Positions 10,179 through 22,742 are shown, counted from the stretch's first letter. The stretch: 64,000 nt of DNA from Coffea arabica (GCF_036785885.1 NC_092316.1:50911001-50975000); one strand, 5' to 3'. A program made the numbers and translations. Notes: a model not told the origin generated them from the sequence alone.

Positions 10179-11591
10179 TCAGCAGCCCATAACAGCACAA
10201 TTATACACAAAACTTCCCGAATGCTTTGTTCCCAGCAATGTCCACTCGAGGGGACCTTCATCTGGCTCTCAAGCATTGATCTCTACGCACCCTCCATTCA
10301 ATGCCCTTGGTCCACCGATAACCATTAGTTGATTACCATAGGCCCTGAATGCCAACCCCCAGCCATTCATGGAGGTTGCCTGTTCAGGCAATCCACCTAT
10401 GGTAATCCACACATTTCTCTACTTGTCATACTTCCAGACTTCCTTTTCATCGCAATAAGCTGCATATAACTCATTCTTCACCATTGCGAGCAGAGGAAGT
10501 GCTCTTCCTATTGCAGCACATTGAGGGTACATATCAGGAATTTCAAACTAGGTACCTGTCCTCAAATTATATACCTCTCCACAAGTAAGCACCTTTAAGC
10601 TGGCTCCATCGCTTGCACTTTGGGTTGCCTATTCCGACACCACCGATGACATAACACTTGCCATCTATGAATACCCCTGAACATAGTTTTCTGGGTTTAT
10701 GCATTCTGGGGAGAGTGCACCAACTTTCTATCATTGAGTTATAAAGTTCAGCAGAGCTCAGTAAATTGCCTTTTGAGTCGCAACCACCTGCCACGATCGC
10801 AATCTCTCCAAGACTAGTAGAGCCAAACAGCCATCTTGGGATGTTTGTCCTTACACCAGACGACCATGTATTGGTTAATATGCTGTATTTGTAGATCACT
10901 TGAGACTCTATTTCCTTTCCAAAGACAAGAAGTTCGGTGCCAACAGCCAGTGACTCCTTGTCAGAAAAAAGGAAACACTCGTTTGAAATCATTTTAGGCA
11001 AATACATCCAACTACGGCGCAAAGGATCAAAAGCTTCCCATTCAAGAAGGTTGCAAGAAACATAAACTCAATGTTCTACAATACCCAGCTGCCTCCTCAA
11101 CCTATAAAGATCCCCTCTTCGGATTAGAGACCTGAAACTCCGAATGAGTGAAGCGATAGTGCCATAATCTGCCCTCGAGCAGCGAATTAAGCAACTAATT
11201 GAGAGATCTTGGCCAAGTTGGAGGACGAGTGAACTTGTATCAGTATAATAACCATAGTGGCCTTGGTCATCTTCTTGATCCATAGCTTGCCCTTGGAATG
11301 CTAGTGGCTTGGATGGTTTCATCACTCCAGTCTCTTCCTCAAGGTGCTTTCGCTTTGAGTTCCCTCCCTTGGGGCACTTTTGCATTGAGCCTTGCCCTTG
11401 GAATGCTAGTCGCTTGGATGATTTCATCACTCCAATCTCTTCCTCAGGATGTTTTAGCTTTGAGTTCTCTCCCTCAGGCCCTTTCGCTTTGAATTCTCGA
11501 TAGTAGAATGAGTATTAAAAACCCACTTGCTCTCTTCTTCACAAGCGCTTGGCAAGTCCCAAGAGACCAGAAATCATAGCCCCTCCAATAT
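10179..11591 (-). pseudogene. F-box/kelch-repeat gene K1 (SKIP11/At1g74510-like), heavily decayed
   Basis: Same family as K2: F-box region LGQDLSISCLIRCSRADYG, kelch blocks, and the family C-terminus ([10 protein letters not shown]) at 10179. Lesions against K2: TGG to TGA at 11068-11070; one extra T in a tract at 10619-10621 (frameshift); TGG to TAG at 10548-10550; a 24-bp in-frame deletion near 10515; CAA to TAG at 10419-10421; and TGG to TGA at 10269-10271. Upstream, the ancestral start codon is ATA (11589-11591), followed five codons later by a TGA. It cannot make a kelch propeller. The 35-codon N-terminal repeat is present (period 105 bp, 11286 and 11391). It pairs with K3 as the product of block duplication. 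Confidence 0.93.
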
Positions 11592-11686
11592 GATGGCTGA
11601 AAGACTAAGAAATCTGAGAACTAAACTGGTCCAGCAAAGTTAAGCCTGAAGACATTAGTCCAAGCGATATTAGTTAATGGTACAAT

Positions 11687-13158
11687 CTGGAAAATAAAGA
11701 AGCAAAAGAATACCTAAACAGGTCAGCCATAAATATATGATCTTTATTGAAGATTGGAATAATTACAATCTATATCTCTCTTTGATATGTTAAGAAGAGT
11801 AAATTCCATAACCATAAGACATCTAAAATAGGGAGTAACAAAGTGGATGTAATTGGTTAGGCATTGCATTTAAAAAGTGAACGAGACCCTTTGTGAGAAA
11901 ACCATGCAACGCATCATGAAATACATGATTAGAAGAAAAATTTTCACAGTCAGTTAAAACCCAAAACTCAATTTTGAGGACATTGATTGTTGGAGCAGTT
12001 CAACATTTGCAAGGAAATAGTTGAGTGTAAACTCAGCAACAAGGGCATGAGCACACATCTTGATACAAGCCCGAACAAGTGCTGACAATACTAGCATGTC
12101 TAGCTCAACGATGACTAGCTCCAAGTGCCAATCTAGATCTCTTCGCCGTCGTCAATACCAAACACTTTTCCAAATCATCAAAATAAAAAAAATGGAATTG
12201 AATGGGTAGAAACATGGTTATTTAAAGTTGAGTAGATAAAACAACTAACTCTAGAATCAACTTTGGACGACAGTGAATGCCAACCGAAAAGATCCAGTTA
12301 TGAATAAGAATATATTCCTTGAATTGGAAAATGTTTTTGTATTTCCAAAAAAGAAAGGAAAGAAAGATTTAAATTCCATGAAATAAATTCCAAATGCTAA
12401 AATCAACAGAAAGGATCTTATACATTGAAAAGAGCCATTAATGAATAAGAATAAATTCCTGAATTGGAAAATAATTTTGTACTTCTAGGGGAAAAGGATT
12501 TTCATTTAAATTCCATAACACTAATCAAAATTTGGAAAACAACAAAAAGAATCTTCTACATTACTAATATAGACAAATCACCATAAACTCACAAAAGTTA
12601 GAAATCCATCCCTTCAAACTCAATCTAGAAAAGGTTTGAACTCCCAATATTTAAACAAAATTTAAATCAAAACAAGGATAAGGATTCAATATTAAATCCG
12701 AAACCAAATTAAAACCTGCATGCATGTACAGTAAAAGCCAATTCAATTCAACATGCCCTTGCAAGAGAAATTTATACTAAAATCAGACCATCGAATGCCT
12801 ATCCGGGAAGCAATTATAGCAACACCCAATTAAGGGGATAACAAACAAATACTCAGAAATGAAAAACAATCACAAATTTAATAGTGATAACTAGCAATCA
12901 AGAGAACACCTTTGAAAAATCCTACCAATCAAAAAAATAAAAAAAAAAAGTGATACATGCAATAGGAAAATAAAAAAAAATTAACATTGACATAAATTTG
13001 AAATAAAAGATTGATCATTATACATTAATTGCCCTCAATGGTCAGAATCTTTACATGCATTCTCTTCAAAATATAACCTAAAATGAAAAAGGGAAAAGAA
13101 CTCATTAGGAATTATCTCATAACAAGAAAAACCTAAAAAACCAAACCAGAAAACTTAC
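11687..13158 (-). other. 5'UTR intron of K1 (1,472 bp)
   Basis: The minus strand has a clean donor, CT|GTAAGTTTTC, at 13158 and a pyrimidine-rich acceptor, TTTATTTTCCAG|ATTGTACC, ending at 11687. The same pair occurs at matching places in all four units. Long 5'UTR introns before an intronless coding region are known in this F-box/kelch subfamily; the use of this one is inferred. The interior is AT-rich with no gene. Confidence 0.72.
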
Positions 13159-13560
13159 AGAGTAATCTGAGCATAGTCTTTGATTGTAACTACCAAAAAG
13201 AACAAATTTCTGCCAAAAAACAGAGAAAGAAAAATGAATCTATAGCTAAATTATTTCATCAAGGCCACTTTGGAAACTTCTTTTATTTGCATTTGAGGCC
13301 CTCTCAAATCTAAACTACAAAAAAAAAAAAAAAATAGTTCTCTCTTAGCTGTAATGAGGACTGAGGAGTGAGAAGGAGGAAGAAGAGTTGGATTTTTTTA
13401 TTGGATGAGTTGAATATTGGCTAGAAGTAGCAGTATTTGTAGTAGTGAACTAACGGGAAGAGGTTGACGACGGTAACTTGGGAAATGAGATGGCTGTGAT
13501 AGCAAGGGGTTAAGATTTAATGGAAGATAATTTAATGGCCGTCATTTGCACGTGTAAGCA
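13159..13560 (-). promoter_or_regulatory. K1 leader exon and core promoter with G-box
   Basis: Minus strand: the leader exon lies right of 13158 and includes a CT-rich stretch (TTCTTCCTCCTTCTCACTCC, about 13361-13380). CCAAT motifs lie on the minus strand around 13400 and 13420, and a palindromic CACGTG G-box at 13549-13554. The G-box sits in a block (TTAATGGCCGTCATTTGCACG) kept in all units. The transcription start is not defined. bZIP or bHLH binding is inferred only from the motif. Confidence 0.5.
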
Positions 13561-16500
13561 TTTTTTTTTTAAAGGTTGACACCTTTCGGACCGTTCTTCC
13601 TTACCAAACTCCAAACGAGTTCCATTCTCTGTACGGCTCTTCATTTCATAACATTTCTTCTACACCCTAGCAGCACACTATAATTTCCACTTTTCTCTTT
13701 TGTTTTTTCCTTTTGAGTGGATTTGATGTTCATTGGAGTGATTCTAATATGGTCTCTTTCCAATCTGATTACGTTGTACCAAAATATACACGTTTCCAAA
13801 TTTAGAAATCTATTTTCCTGTATGAGAATTATGATTAAGGCTTTTAAAGGATTATAATGTATTTGGCATGTATGGTCTTATGGTTTTAATTATTTGCAAA
13901 AATTTCCCTATGTGCTATATTCATTGAAAATGGTTTAGGTTACACAATATGAACTCGATTATTTTATATAATTAGGTTATGGAATACAAAGTGTTGATTA
14001 GATATCTATGCACGAGTTCTGTCAAAAATATACGGCTAAAATAGCTTATATAATATTTGTCATTTGTAAAGATTTAGGTTAAGAAATACGAATTGAATCA
14101 CTTTACGAATTAGGTCATGGAATACAAAGCATCAAAAAAAATTCATGCTCGAGCTCTATTTGTATATAACAGTTAAAAATGACATGTAGAGCGATTTGCC
14201 GTATTTGTTTCTTGCACACAAATAATTGACCAAAAAAATCAATAATTGATGATAGTTATTCCATCATTGAATAAAGTAAAACACCAAATCGAACTTTATC
14301 GAACGAATTACTTTTATAAGAGAATCTAAAATTCTATTGAATATTCTTCACGTAATAATTAATTATTTCATGAGTTAATTGAAAAGAAATCATCATCATC
14401 GTCATCATCATGAATATCAATTATTATGTGCTTAGAGCTCATAAAACTATTTGTGCAAAAAGAATTTTACTAATTTATGTACCTCTATGTTTGCAGCATC
14501 TCTCTTGCATGATAATAACAAACTATTTTTTCAGATTTTCCATTTAACTGATTTATTTATTTAAATTGTATTGCCTTTTAAATTAGGGTTTTCTAGTACC
14601 CAGTGCCAAAAACAAAACCATGCCTGAAATCTATTTGATTTATAACTATTACAATAACATATATAATATTTGTCTTGGTTTATCTTTTATTTGTTTATGA
14701 GTGAATGACTTGAAAATAGTAATTGACAATCAAGAGTCCAACCAGAAAATGTAAAACACCAAAATCAAACAAAATATCTAATGGTCTACCATTATACGAG
14801 CATCTAATAATTTTTTTTTCAGATCTCACAATGATTTTTTGGTTTAATAGTTAAAGAAGATAATAACCGTAATATATCTCAAAGATCATTTTCTTACAAC
14901 TTGTAAAAACTTGTGTAAAGAGAATCCTCTAACCTACAAGCCACTCCATTTGGTTGAATTTCACCATGATATATAGTTTTCATCATTTTTTTTATTCAAT
15001 CACCAATTTGTATTTCCTAATTTAGTTTGATATTTTTGCTTTTGCTGATAATTTTTAGAGATTAGTAAATTTGCATGTATGGTCATATTTCTTTTTTCTT
15101 GTTGTTAAAGTATATACAAAAGTTTCCCTATTTGGGAATTTACCTTCATAGATTCAATTTATACATAAAAATGGACTCAGCGTAAAGATTAAGTAATAGA
15201 ATTCTAATTGTTGGAAAAAAAAATCTTGTTTGACCTCAATAGTGATAGATTTGTTGAAGAACATTCTGTCATGAATTATTTGTTTTTTATTTCCTTTTAT
15301 GCACATATGGCAAAAAATCAACAATTCACTATCATGATTCTATCTTAATATAATTTTTAAAGTAAAAAGCCAAAACTATATTGTATCAAATGGACCACTT
15401 TTATAAGTGGATATAATATATTTTTGTTGTATTTTCATAATAACTATTTTCTTTCCTAGTTAATTAAATTGAAATAATGTTCTTGATAACACTGACTACA
15501 AGCTTAGAACTTGTAGAAATGGTTTGTGTATAGAAATCCGAGTAATACTACTACAGGAACATGGACATCTAAATAATTTTGTTTATTGATAAAACATTTT
15601 TGGGGTGAAACATCTAATGAGGGATTTCTAAGTAGAATTGTTGAACTTTAAACGTACACAAATATCATGTTAGGCATATTCTTCATAGATTCGTCTACCT
15701 TTCTTTCTTTTCACTTGAATATTTATGGATAAATTTTTCTTAACATTTGAATTTCTTAGTATTTACTTTCTAGTGGTTTTCATTTGGTTAAAAAGTAACA
15801 CAACGTTTTTAATTTTCCTTTAGAAAAACACACAACATCATGTGAGCAAAAATCTCGTGCAGCTACTATGATACTACTACCAACAAATCCACTACTTAAA
15901 TTCTCACACACACAAATCTATGATGATCATAGATGCACGGATGAACTTTCACATATTCAATGATATTTATCCATGCTTATCTAAGTATTTGCTGTGATAA
16001 ATGTTCTTTGTTTTCTTTTGAGGTGGTTGGTGGGGTGAGATTGTTTTTTTTGTGGAATTTTGGATTAATTATTTTCTCTCACACACGCATTATAACATGT
16101 TCACATGTAGAATCAAAATCGATTTTAAAACACGTGTAGGACATGCATGAGAAAAATGTGTTATTTCAATTACAAAATAATAAGTAAATCCAAGAAAAAA
16201 GTGAGAATGTAAGGATAGATGTCAAGCAGGAAAGAAAAGCAAATTTTGCTTTAATTGAAAAAAGTGGCCATGTGAGAATAGATATCGTGGCAAGAAGAAC
16301 AAAATTTGCTTCAATTGCGGGACAACAAAAGCAGTGGAGGAAAATATAGATAACCATTGAAGATCGGTAAGATGAGTTAGTCATAAATTAACTCTATTGA
16401 AGCAGATTCCAAGGATAATTTCTCACATAAATCTGAGTCTCTCAATCTTTGGTAAGATCTAGATCAAAGTGAACCGTTCTTGTACATTGACTGATCTTAC

Positions 16501-16676
16501 ACTTTTTTTTACATGCAACTATAATACATTTGCAAGGAAATGATTCCAAGGCGTAATTTAGGCTGTGCAAAATACTCTCAAGACTTCAAAATTTTTGGGA
16601 TAGCGCCATTGACACTGTAATTTTAGTTGTTATCGACACATACTAATGTTTAAGTTGTTATTTGCATAATCTAATA
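13561..16676. other. Spacer between K1 and unit B Helitron-like element
   Basis: About 3.1 kb of AT-rich DNA with no gene. It contains distal promoter sequence of K1, a degenerate (TCA)n tract at 14390-14411, and from about 15714 the leading spacer of unit B (same content as 5996-6978 but without the long CT/CA tract). It is conserved with 21290-22740 plus 26303-27700, with 47250-50470 and with 60836-64000. Confidence 0.65.
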
Positions 16677-17029
16677 TCTATATCTATATTATATATAAAA
16701 GGAGAGGAGAGGGTTCGTGTTAACATTTTGTGTTACTTTATGTTATATCAAAAGCACCCTTTAAAGTTAGTTTTCAAACTATTCACATTTCCTCTTTTTT
16801 TCCATAGTTTCAATTCAATAACTTCTTCCAATGTCAAACTATTCAGATTCTCTCTTTTTCTCCACCATAATCTCAAATACAATAAATTGCTCTAAAAAAT
16901 TGTAATTACAGATTTTCCAAATAAACAAATACACGTGTACCATGAAATGTAATAACTTAATATGATGGAAAAAATAATCATGTATTTTTTTAAAATAAAC
17001 ACAAACTTAAGGTTTGCCAAAAGCACTAG
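16677..17029 (+). mobile_element. Short Helitron-like element of unit B, 353 bp
   Basis: Start A|TCTATATC and end CTAG|T, as in unit A. The terminal hairpin is CAAAC-TTAAG-GTTTG (17002-17016). Both arms differ from the CACAC/GTGTG of unit A in a way that keeps pairing. Non-coding. Confidence 0.42.
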
Positions 17030-17319
17030 TTTTAAAAAAGTATGTGATTGCTGACAAAATAAGAAGTGAATAATTTAAATATTCAAGCATACGAGAAATA
17101 CACGGTTAGGAGAATTGATATTTGAGAATCATCTATAACAATAAAAGATTTTCTATTTTCCTACACAAATTAAAAAAGAAAACGTTTACATGCACACAAT
17201 AATTTATGTATATAGTAATCTAAATATCATGATTAACTAAAGTGGACTTTGTAATTTTTATCACAATAAGCAATTAGAAATTATAACATCTTACAATAAT
17301 ATATATAAACTCAATAGAA

Positions 17320-17359
<40 letters not shown>

Positions 17360-17879
17360 CACATGGTATTAGCCCCAATCATTGAGATGTTCATCTGGCC
17401 TCTGATTACATATATATACCAGCTGATTAAACCACTAAATGTGAACTTGGCAATTGCCAATCAGTGGAACTGTGAAACTTGTTGGTCCTTTAATCAGAAA
17501 GAGAAAGCATATGTTTATCACCAGCTTTACCATATTTGAAGGATGACAATGTACAAGCAAGAAAATACATCGAACAAAAGTAACCAGGCAATTACAACTT
17601 TTCTACATCAAATTAAGATATTAAAGGAAATCAGAATAGTCTGTTTACATAGCATATTCCAATCTATTTATTGAAGTTTTACAATATTTCACGGCTAAAA
17701 GATGCACCTGGTGCTCTACATTATTTGTCTGTGCCTTTTGAATTTCTTCCAAGCTCTTGACTAGCCAAAAAATTTTTCTGAATATCAAATTAACAAGACA
17801 GATGAAAGTAAACATGTAAACTATTTTTTTTTGGTGAAATAAACATGTAAACTTTAAGTTGTTGCCAAATTAGGACACC
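17030..17879. other. 3' flank of K2 with TA microsatellite
   Basis: Non-coding AT-rich sequence matching 9365-10178. The (TA)15 tract is at 17325-17354. Confidence 0.6.
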
Positions 17880-19151
17880 TCAGCAACCCATCACAGCGCA
17901 ATTATACACAAAACTACCTGAATGCTTTGTTCCCAGCAATGTCCACTCTAGGGGACCTTCACCTGGCTCCCAAGCATTGATCTCTATGTACCCTCCATTC
18001 AATGCCCTTGGTCCACCGATAACCATCAATTGATTACCACAGGCCCTGAATGCCAACCCCCAGCCATTCATGGAGGTTGCCTGTTCAGGCAATCTACCTA
18101 TGGTAATCCACACATTTCTTTGCTTGTCATACTTCCAGACTTCCTTTTCATCGCAATAAGCTGCATATAACTCATTCTTCACCACTGCGAGCAGAGGAGG
18201 TGCTCTTGCTGTTGCAGGAGAATCATTAGTACCCTCTCTAGCACATTGAGGGTACATATTAGGAATTTCAAACCAGGTTCCTGTCCTCAAATCATATACC
18301 TCTCCACAAGTAAGCACCTTTAAGCTAGCTCTATCGCTTGCACTTGGGTTGCCTATTCCGACACCACCGATGACATAAAACTTGCCATCTATGAATACCC
18401 CTGAACATAGTTTTCTAGGTTTATGCATTCTGGGAAGAGTCAACCAACTTTCTGTCGTTGAGTTATAAAGTTCAGCAGAGCTCAGTAAATTGCCTTTTGA
18501 GTCACAACCACCAGCCACGATCGCAATCTCTCCAAGACTAGCAGAGCCAAATAGCCATCTTGGGATGTTTGTCCTTACGCCAGACGACCATGTATTAGTT
18601 AATATGCTGTATTTGTAGATCACTTGAGACTCTATTTCCTTTCCAAAGACAAGAAGTTCAGTGCCAACAGCCAGTGACTCCTTGTCAGAAAAAAGGAAAC
18701 ACTCGTTTGAAATCATTTTAGGCAAAGACATCCATCTACGGCGCAAAGGATCAAAAGCTTTCCATTCAAGAAGGCTGCTAGAAACATAGACCCAATGTTC
18801 TACAATACCCAGCTGCCTCCTCAACTTATAAAGATCCCCACTTCGGATTAGAGACCTGAAACTGTGATTGAGTGAAGCGACAGTGCCATAATCTGCCCTC
18901 GAGCAGCGAAGTAAGCAATTAATTGAGAGATCTTGGCCAAGTTTGAGGATGAGTGAACTTGTATCAGTATAATAACCAGGGTGGCCTTGGTCATCCTCTT
19001 GATCCATAGATTGCCCTTGGAATGCCAGTGGCTTGGATGGTTTTATCACTCCAGTCTCTTCCTCGAGGTGCTTTCGCTTTGAGTTCCCTCCCTTGGGGCA
19101 TTTTTGCTTTGAGTTTTGCCCTTGGAATGCCAGTCGCTTGGACGATTTCAT
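17880..19151 (-). CDS. F-box/kelch-repeat protein K2, SKIP11/At1g74510-like; the only open copy
   Basis: 423 residues from ATG 19151; the previous codon is GTG and the frame closes at a TAA about 70 codons further up. F-box/kelch proteins of this group act as substrate receptors of SCF ubiquitin ligases. Residues about 13-47 belong to a 35-residue repeat (PKGGNSKRKHLEEE core). The F-box lies at about 70-115 (LGQDLSINCLLRCSRADYG) and is followed by HWVYVSSSLLEWKAFDPLRR. Kelch repeats with GG pairs: about 138-190 (ESLAVGTELLVFG), 194-240 (LGEIAIVAGGCDSKGN), 242-300 (FIDGKFYVIGGVGIG), 320-365 (NELYAAYCDEKEVWKYD) and 367-423 (RACGNQLMVIGGPRAL), ending in [10 protein letters not shown] as in the family. 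The family start (MLEG...) is absent because that codon is ATA at 19315-19313 and the frame then shifts. Whether the shortened protein is made is unknown. Confidence 0.85.
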   Translation of the reverse strand: MKSSKRLAFQGQNSKQKCPKGGNSKRKHLEEETGVIKPSKPLAFQGQSMDQEDDQGHPGYYTDTSSLILKLGQDLSINCLLRCSRADYGTVASLNHSFRSLIRSGDLYKLRRQLGIVEHWVYVSSSLLEWKAFDPLRRRWMSLPKMISNECFLFSDKESLAVGTELLVFGKEIESQVIYKYSILTNTWSSGVRTNIPRWLFGSASLGEIAIVAGGCDSKGNLLSSAELYNSTTESWLTLPRMHKPRKLCSGVFIDGKFYVIGGVGIGNPSASDRASLKVLTCGEVYDLRTGTWFEIPNMYPQCAREGTNDSPATARAPPLLAVVKNELYAAYCDEKEVWKYDKQRNVWITIGRLPEQATSMNGWGLAFRACGNQLMVIGGPRALNGGYIEINAWEPGEGPLEWTLLGTKHSGSFVYNCAVMGC

Positions 19152-19315
19152 CACTCCAATCTCTTCCTCAAGATGCTTTAGCTTTGAGTTCTCTCCCTTG
19201 GGCCCTTTCGCTTTGAGTTCTCGATGGAAGAATAAGTATTAAAAACCCACTTGCTCTCTTCTTCACAGGTGCTTGGCAAGTCTCGAGAGACAAGAAATGA
19301 TGGCCCCTCCAATAT
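19152..19315 (-). other. K2 N-terminal remnant with ATA in place of the start codon
   Basis: From ATA 19315 the minus strand reads ILEGPSFLVSRDLPSTCEEE then SKWVFNTYSS, the conserved N-terminus of this F-box/kelch group with Met replaced by Ile. The frame then runs out at a TAA beside the 35-codon repeat, because one base is out of register around the AAGGGCCCAAGG stretch (about 19194-19206). The same ATA and the same frame break occur in K1, K3 and K4. Confidence 0.85.
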
Positions 19316-19337
19316 GATGGCTGAAAGAGTGAGAAAT

Positions 19338-19379
19338 CTAAGAACTAAACTGGTCCAACAAAGTTAAGCCTGAAGACAT
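19338..19379 (-). promoter_or_regulatory. Upstream ORF in the K2 leader (13 codons)
   Basis: The first ATG after the predicted splice acceptor (19411) opens a 13-codon frame, MSSGLTLLDQFSS, then TAG. It precedes the downstream ATG of the K2 frame. In K1 it is 16 codons. In K3 it is longer. In K4 it is 66 codons and runs through the N-terminal remnant. Any effect on translation is inference. Confidence 0.45.
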
Positions 19380-19410
19380 CAGTCCAAGCGATATTAGTTA
19401 ATGCTACAAT

Positions 19411-20883
19411 CTGGAAAATAAAGAAGCAAAAGAATACCTAAACAGTTTAGCCATAAATATATGATCTTTATTGAAGATTGGGATAATTACAATCTATATC
19501 TCTCTTTGATATGCTAAGAAGAGCAAATTCCATAATCATTAGACATCTAAAATAGGGAGTAACAAAGTGGATGTAATTGGTTAAGTATTACATTTAAAAG
19601 GCGAACAAGACCCTCTGTGATAAAACCGCGCAACGCATCATGAAATTCATGATTCGAGGAAAAAGTTTCCCAAACAGTCAGTTAAAACCTAAATCTCAAT
19701 TTTGAAGACATTGATTGTTAGAGCAGTTCTACATTTGCAAGGAAATAGTTGAGTGTAAACCCAGCAACAAGGGCATGAGCACACATCTTGATACAAGCCC
19801 CGAACAAGTGCTGACAATACTAGCATGTCTAGCTCAACGATGACTAGCTCCAAGTGCCAATCTAGATCTCTTTGCCATCGTCAATATCATATATTTTTCC
19901 AAATCATCAAAATAGAAAAAAATTGGAATTGAATAGGTAGAAACATGGTTATTTAAAGTTGAGTAGATAAAACAACAAACTCTAGAATCAACTTTGGACG
20001 ACAGTGAATGCCAACCGAAAAGATCCAGTTATGAATAAGAATATATTCCTTGAGTTGGAAAATGTTTTTGTATTTCCAAAAAAGAAAGGAAAGAAAGATT
20101 TAAATTCCATGAAATAAAATCCAAATGTCGAAATCAATAGAAAGGATCTTATACATTGAAAAGAGCCACTGATGAATAAGAATAATTTCCTGAGTTGGAA
20201 AATGATTTTGTACTTCTAGGGGAAAAAGATTTTCATTTAAATTCCATAACACTAATCAAAATTTGGAAAACAACAACAAGAATCTTCTACATTACTAATA
20301 TAGACCAATCACCATAAACTCACAAAAGTTAGAAATCCATCCCTTCAAACTCAATCTGGAAAAGGGTTGAACTCCCAATATTTAACAAAATTTAAATCAA
20401 AAAAAGGATAAGGATTCAATATTAAATCAGAAACCAAATTAAAACCTGCATGCATGTATGGTAAAAGCCAATTCAATTCAACATGCCCCTGTAAGAGAAA
20501 TTCAGACTAAAATCAGACCACCGAATGCCTATCCCAAAAGCAATTATAGCAACACCCAATTAAGGGGATAACAAGCAAATACTCAGAAATAACAATCACA
20601 AATCTAATAGTGATAACTAGCAGTCAAGAGAACACCTTTGAAAAATCCTACCAATCAAAAAAATTTTAAAAAATAGTTATACATGCAATAGGAAAATAAA
20701 AAAAATTAACATTGACATAAATTTGAAATAAAAGATTGATCATTATACATGAATTGCCCTCAATGGTCAGAATCCTTACATGCATTCCCTTCAAAATATA
20801 ACCTAAAATGAAAAAGGGAAAAGAAGTCATTAGGAATTATCTCATAACAAGAAAAACCTAAAAAACCAAACCAGAAAACTTAC
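19411..20883 (-). other. 5'UTR intron of K2 (1,473 bp)
   Basis: Donor CT|GTAAGTTTTC at 20883 and acceptor TTTTCCAG|ATTGTAGC ending at 19411, both intact. Interior AT-rich, no gene. Confidence 0.75.
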
Positions 20884-21290
20884 AGAGTAATCCGAGCATA
20901 GTCTTTGATTGTAACTACCAAAAAGAACAAATTTCTGCTAATAAACAGAGAAAGAAAAATGAATCGATAGCTAAATTATTTCATCGGGGCCACTTTGGAA
21001 ACTTCTTTTATTTGCATTTGGAGCCCTCTCAAATCTAAACTAGAACAAAAAAACAGTTCTCTCTTAACTGTGATGAGAACTGAGGAGTGAGAAGAAGGAA
21101 GAAGAATTGGATTTTTTATTGGATAAGTTGAATATTCGCTAGAAGTAGCAGTATTTGTAGTAGTGAACCAACGGGAAGAGGGAGACGACGGCAACTTGGG
21201 AAATGAGATGGCTGTGATAGTAAGGGGTTAAGATTTAATGGATTTAATGGCCGTCATTTGCACGTGTGAGCATTTATCTTTTGAAATGGT
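20884..21290 (-). promoter_or_regulatory. K2 leader exon and core promoter with G-box
   Basis: Leader exon to the right of 20883, then CCAAT motifs near 21120 and CACGTG at 21261-21266. Compared with the other units there is a small deletion just beside the G-box (the AAGATAATTTAATGG stretch is missing), moving it closer to the gene by about 15 bp. Confidence 0.5.
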
Positions 21291-22742
21291 TGTTGCCTTT
21301 GGGACATTTTTTCCTTACCAAACTCCAAAAGAGTTCCATTCTCCGTACGGCTCTTCATTTCGTAACATTCGTTCTACACCCGAGCAACACACTATAATTT
21401 CTACTTTTCTCTTTATTTTTGCTTTTGAGTGGATTTGATTTTCATTAGAGTGATCCTAATATGATTTCTTTCCAATCTGACTACGTTGGTACCAAAATAT
21501 ACACGTTTCCTAATTTAGAAATCTATTTTCCTATATGAGAATTATGATTAAGGCTTTTGAAGGATTATAATGTATTTGGCATGTATGGTCTTATGGTTTT
21601 AATTATTTACAAAAATTTCCCTATGTGCTATATTCATTTAAACTGGTTTAGGTTATATAATATGAACTCGATTATTTTATATAATTAGGTTATGGAATAC
21701 AAAGTGTTGATTAGATATCTATGTACTAGTTCTGTCAAAAATATATAGGCTAAAATAGCGTATATAATATTTGTCATTTGCAAAGATTTAGGTTAAGAAA
21801 TACAAATTGAATCATTTACAAATTAGGTCATGGAATACAAAGCATAAAAAAAAATTCATGCTCGAGCTCTATTTGTGTATAACAATTAAAAATAATATGT
21901 ACAGTGATTTGTCATATTTGTTTCTTGCACTCGAATTATTGACCAAAAAAATCAGTAATTGATGATAGTTATTGCATCATGAAATAAAACACCAAAATCG
22001 AACTTTATATAATGAATTACTTTTATAAGAGAATCTAAAATTTTTTTGTATATTCTTCATGTAATAATTAATTGTTTCATGAGTTAATTGAAAAGAAACA
22101 ATAATAATAATAATAATAATCATGAATATCAATTATTATGTGCTTAGAGCTCATAAAACTATTTGTTCAAAAAGAATTTTACTAATTTATGTACCTCTAT
22201 GTTTGCAGCATTTCTCTTGCATGATAATAACAAACTATTTTTTCCAGATTTTCCATTTAACTGATTTATTTATTTAAAATGCCTAATTTAGTTTTCAATT
22301 TCCTCTTGATGAGATTTACCTTTCGGGTTTGGTAGGGCAATGATGCAATAACAAAGGCTCTCGTGGTTTTAATTCTATACAACAGTTCTCAATCTTGTAA
22401 TTGATTTGCAAAAATTAAAGTTGCAGAATATGAATTGTATTGCCTTTTAAATTAGGGTTTTCTAGTATCCAGTGCCAAAAACAAAACCATGCTTGAAATC
22501 TATTTGATTTATAACTATTACAATAGCATATATAATATTTGTCTTGGTTTATCTTTTATTTGTTTGTGAGTGAATGTCTTGAAAATAGTAATTGACAATC
22601 AAGAGTCCAACCAGAAAATGTAAAACACCAAAATCAAACAAAATATCTAATGGTCTACCTTTATACGAGCATCTGATAATTTTTTTTTTCAGATCACATA
22701 ACAATTTTTTGGTTTAATAGTTAAAGAAGATAATAACCGTAA
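21291..22742. other. Distal K2 upstream spacer
   Basis: AT-rich and non-coding. It holds an (AAT)n tract at 22098-22120. Unlike unit A it retains about 150 bp at 22280-22435 that unit A lacks near 14575; units C and D also have it, so unit A lost it. Confidence 0.6.

Noticed and set aside
11298..11503. Plus-strand frames opposite the kelch N-terminal repeat (also near 19022, 44992 and 58595)
   Set aside because: They are antisense shadows of the 35-codon repeat on the minus strand.
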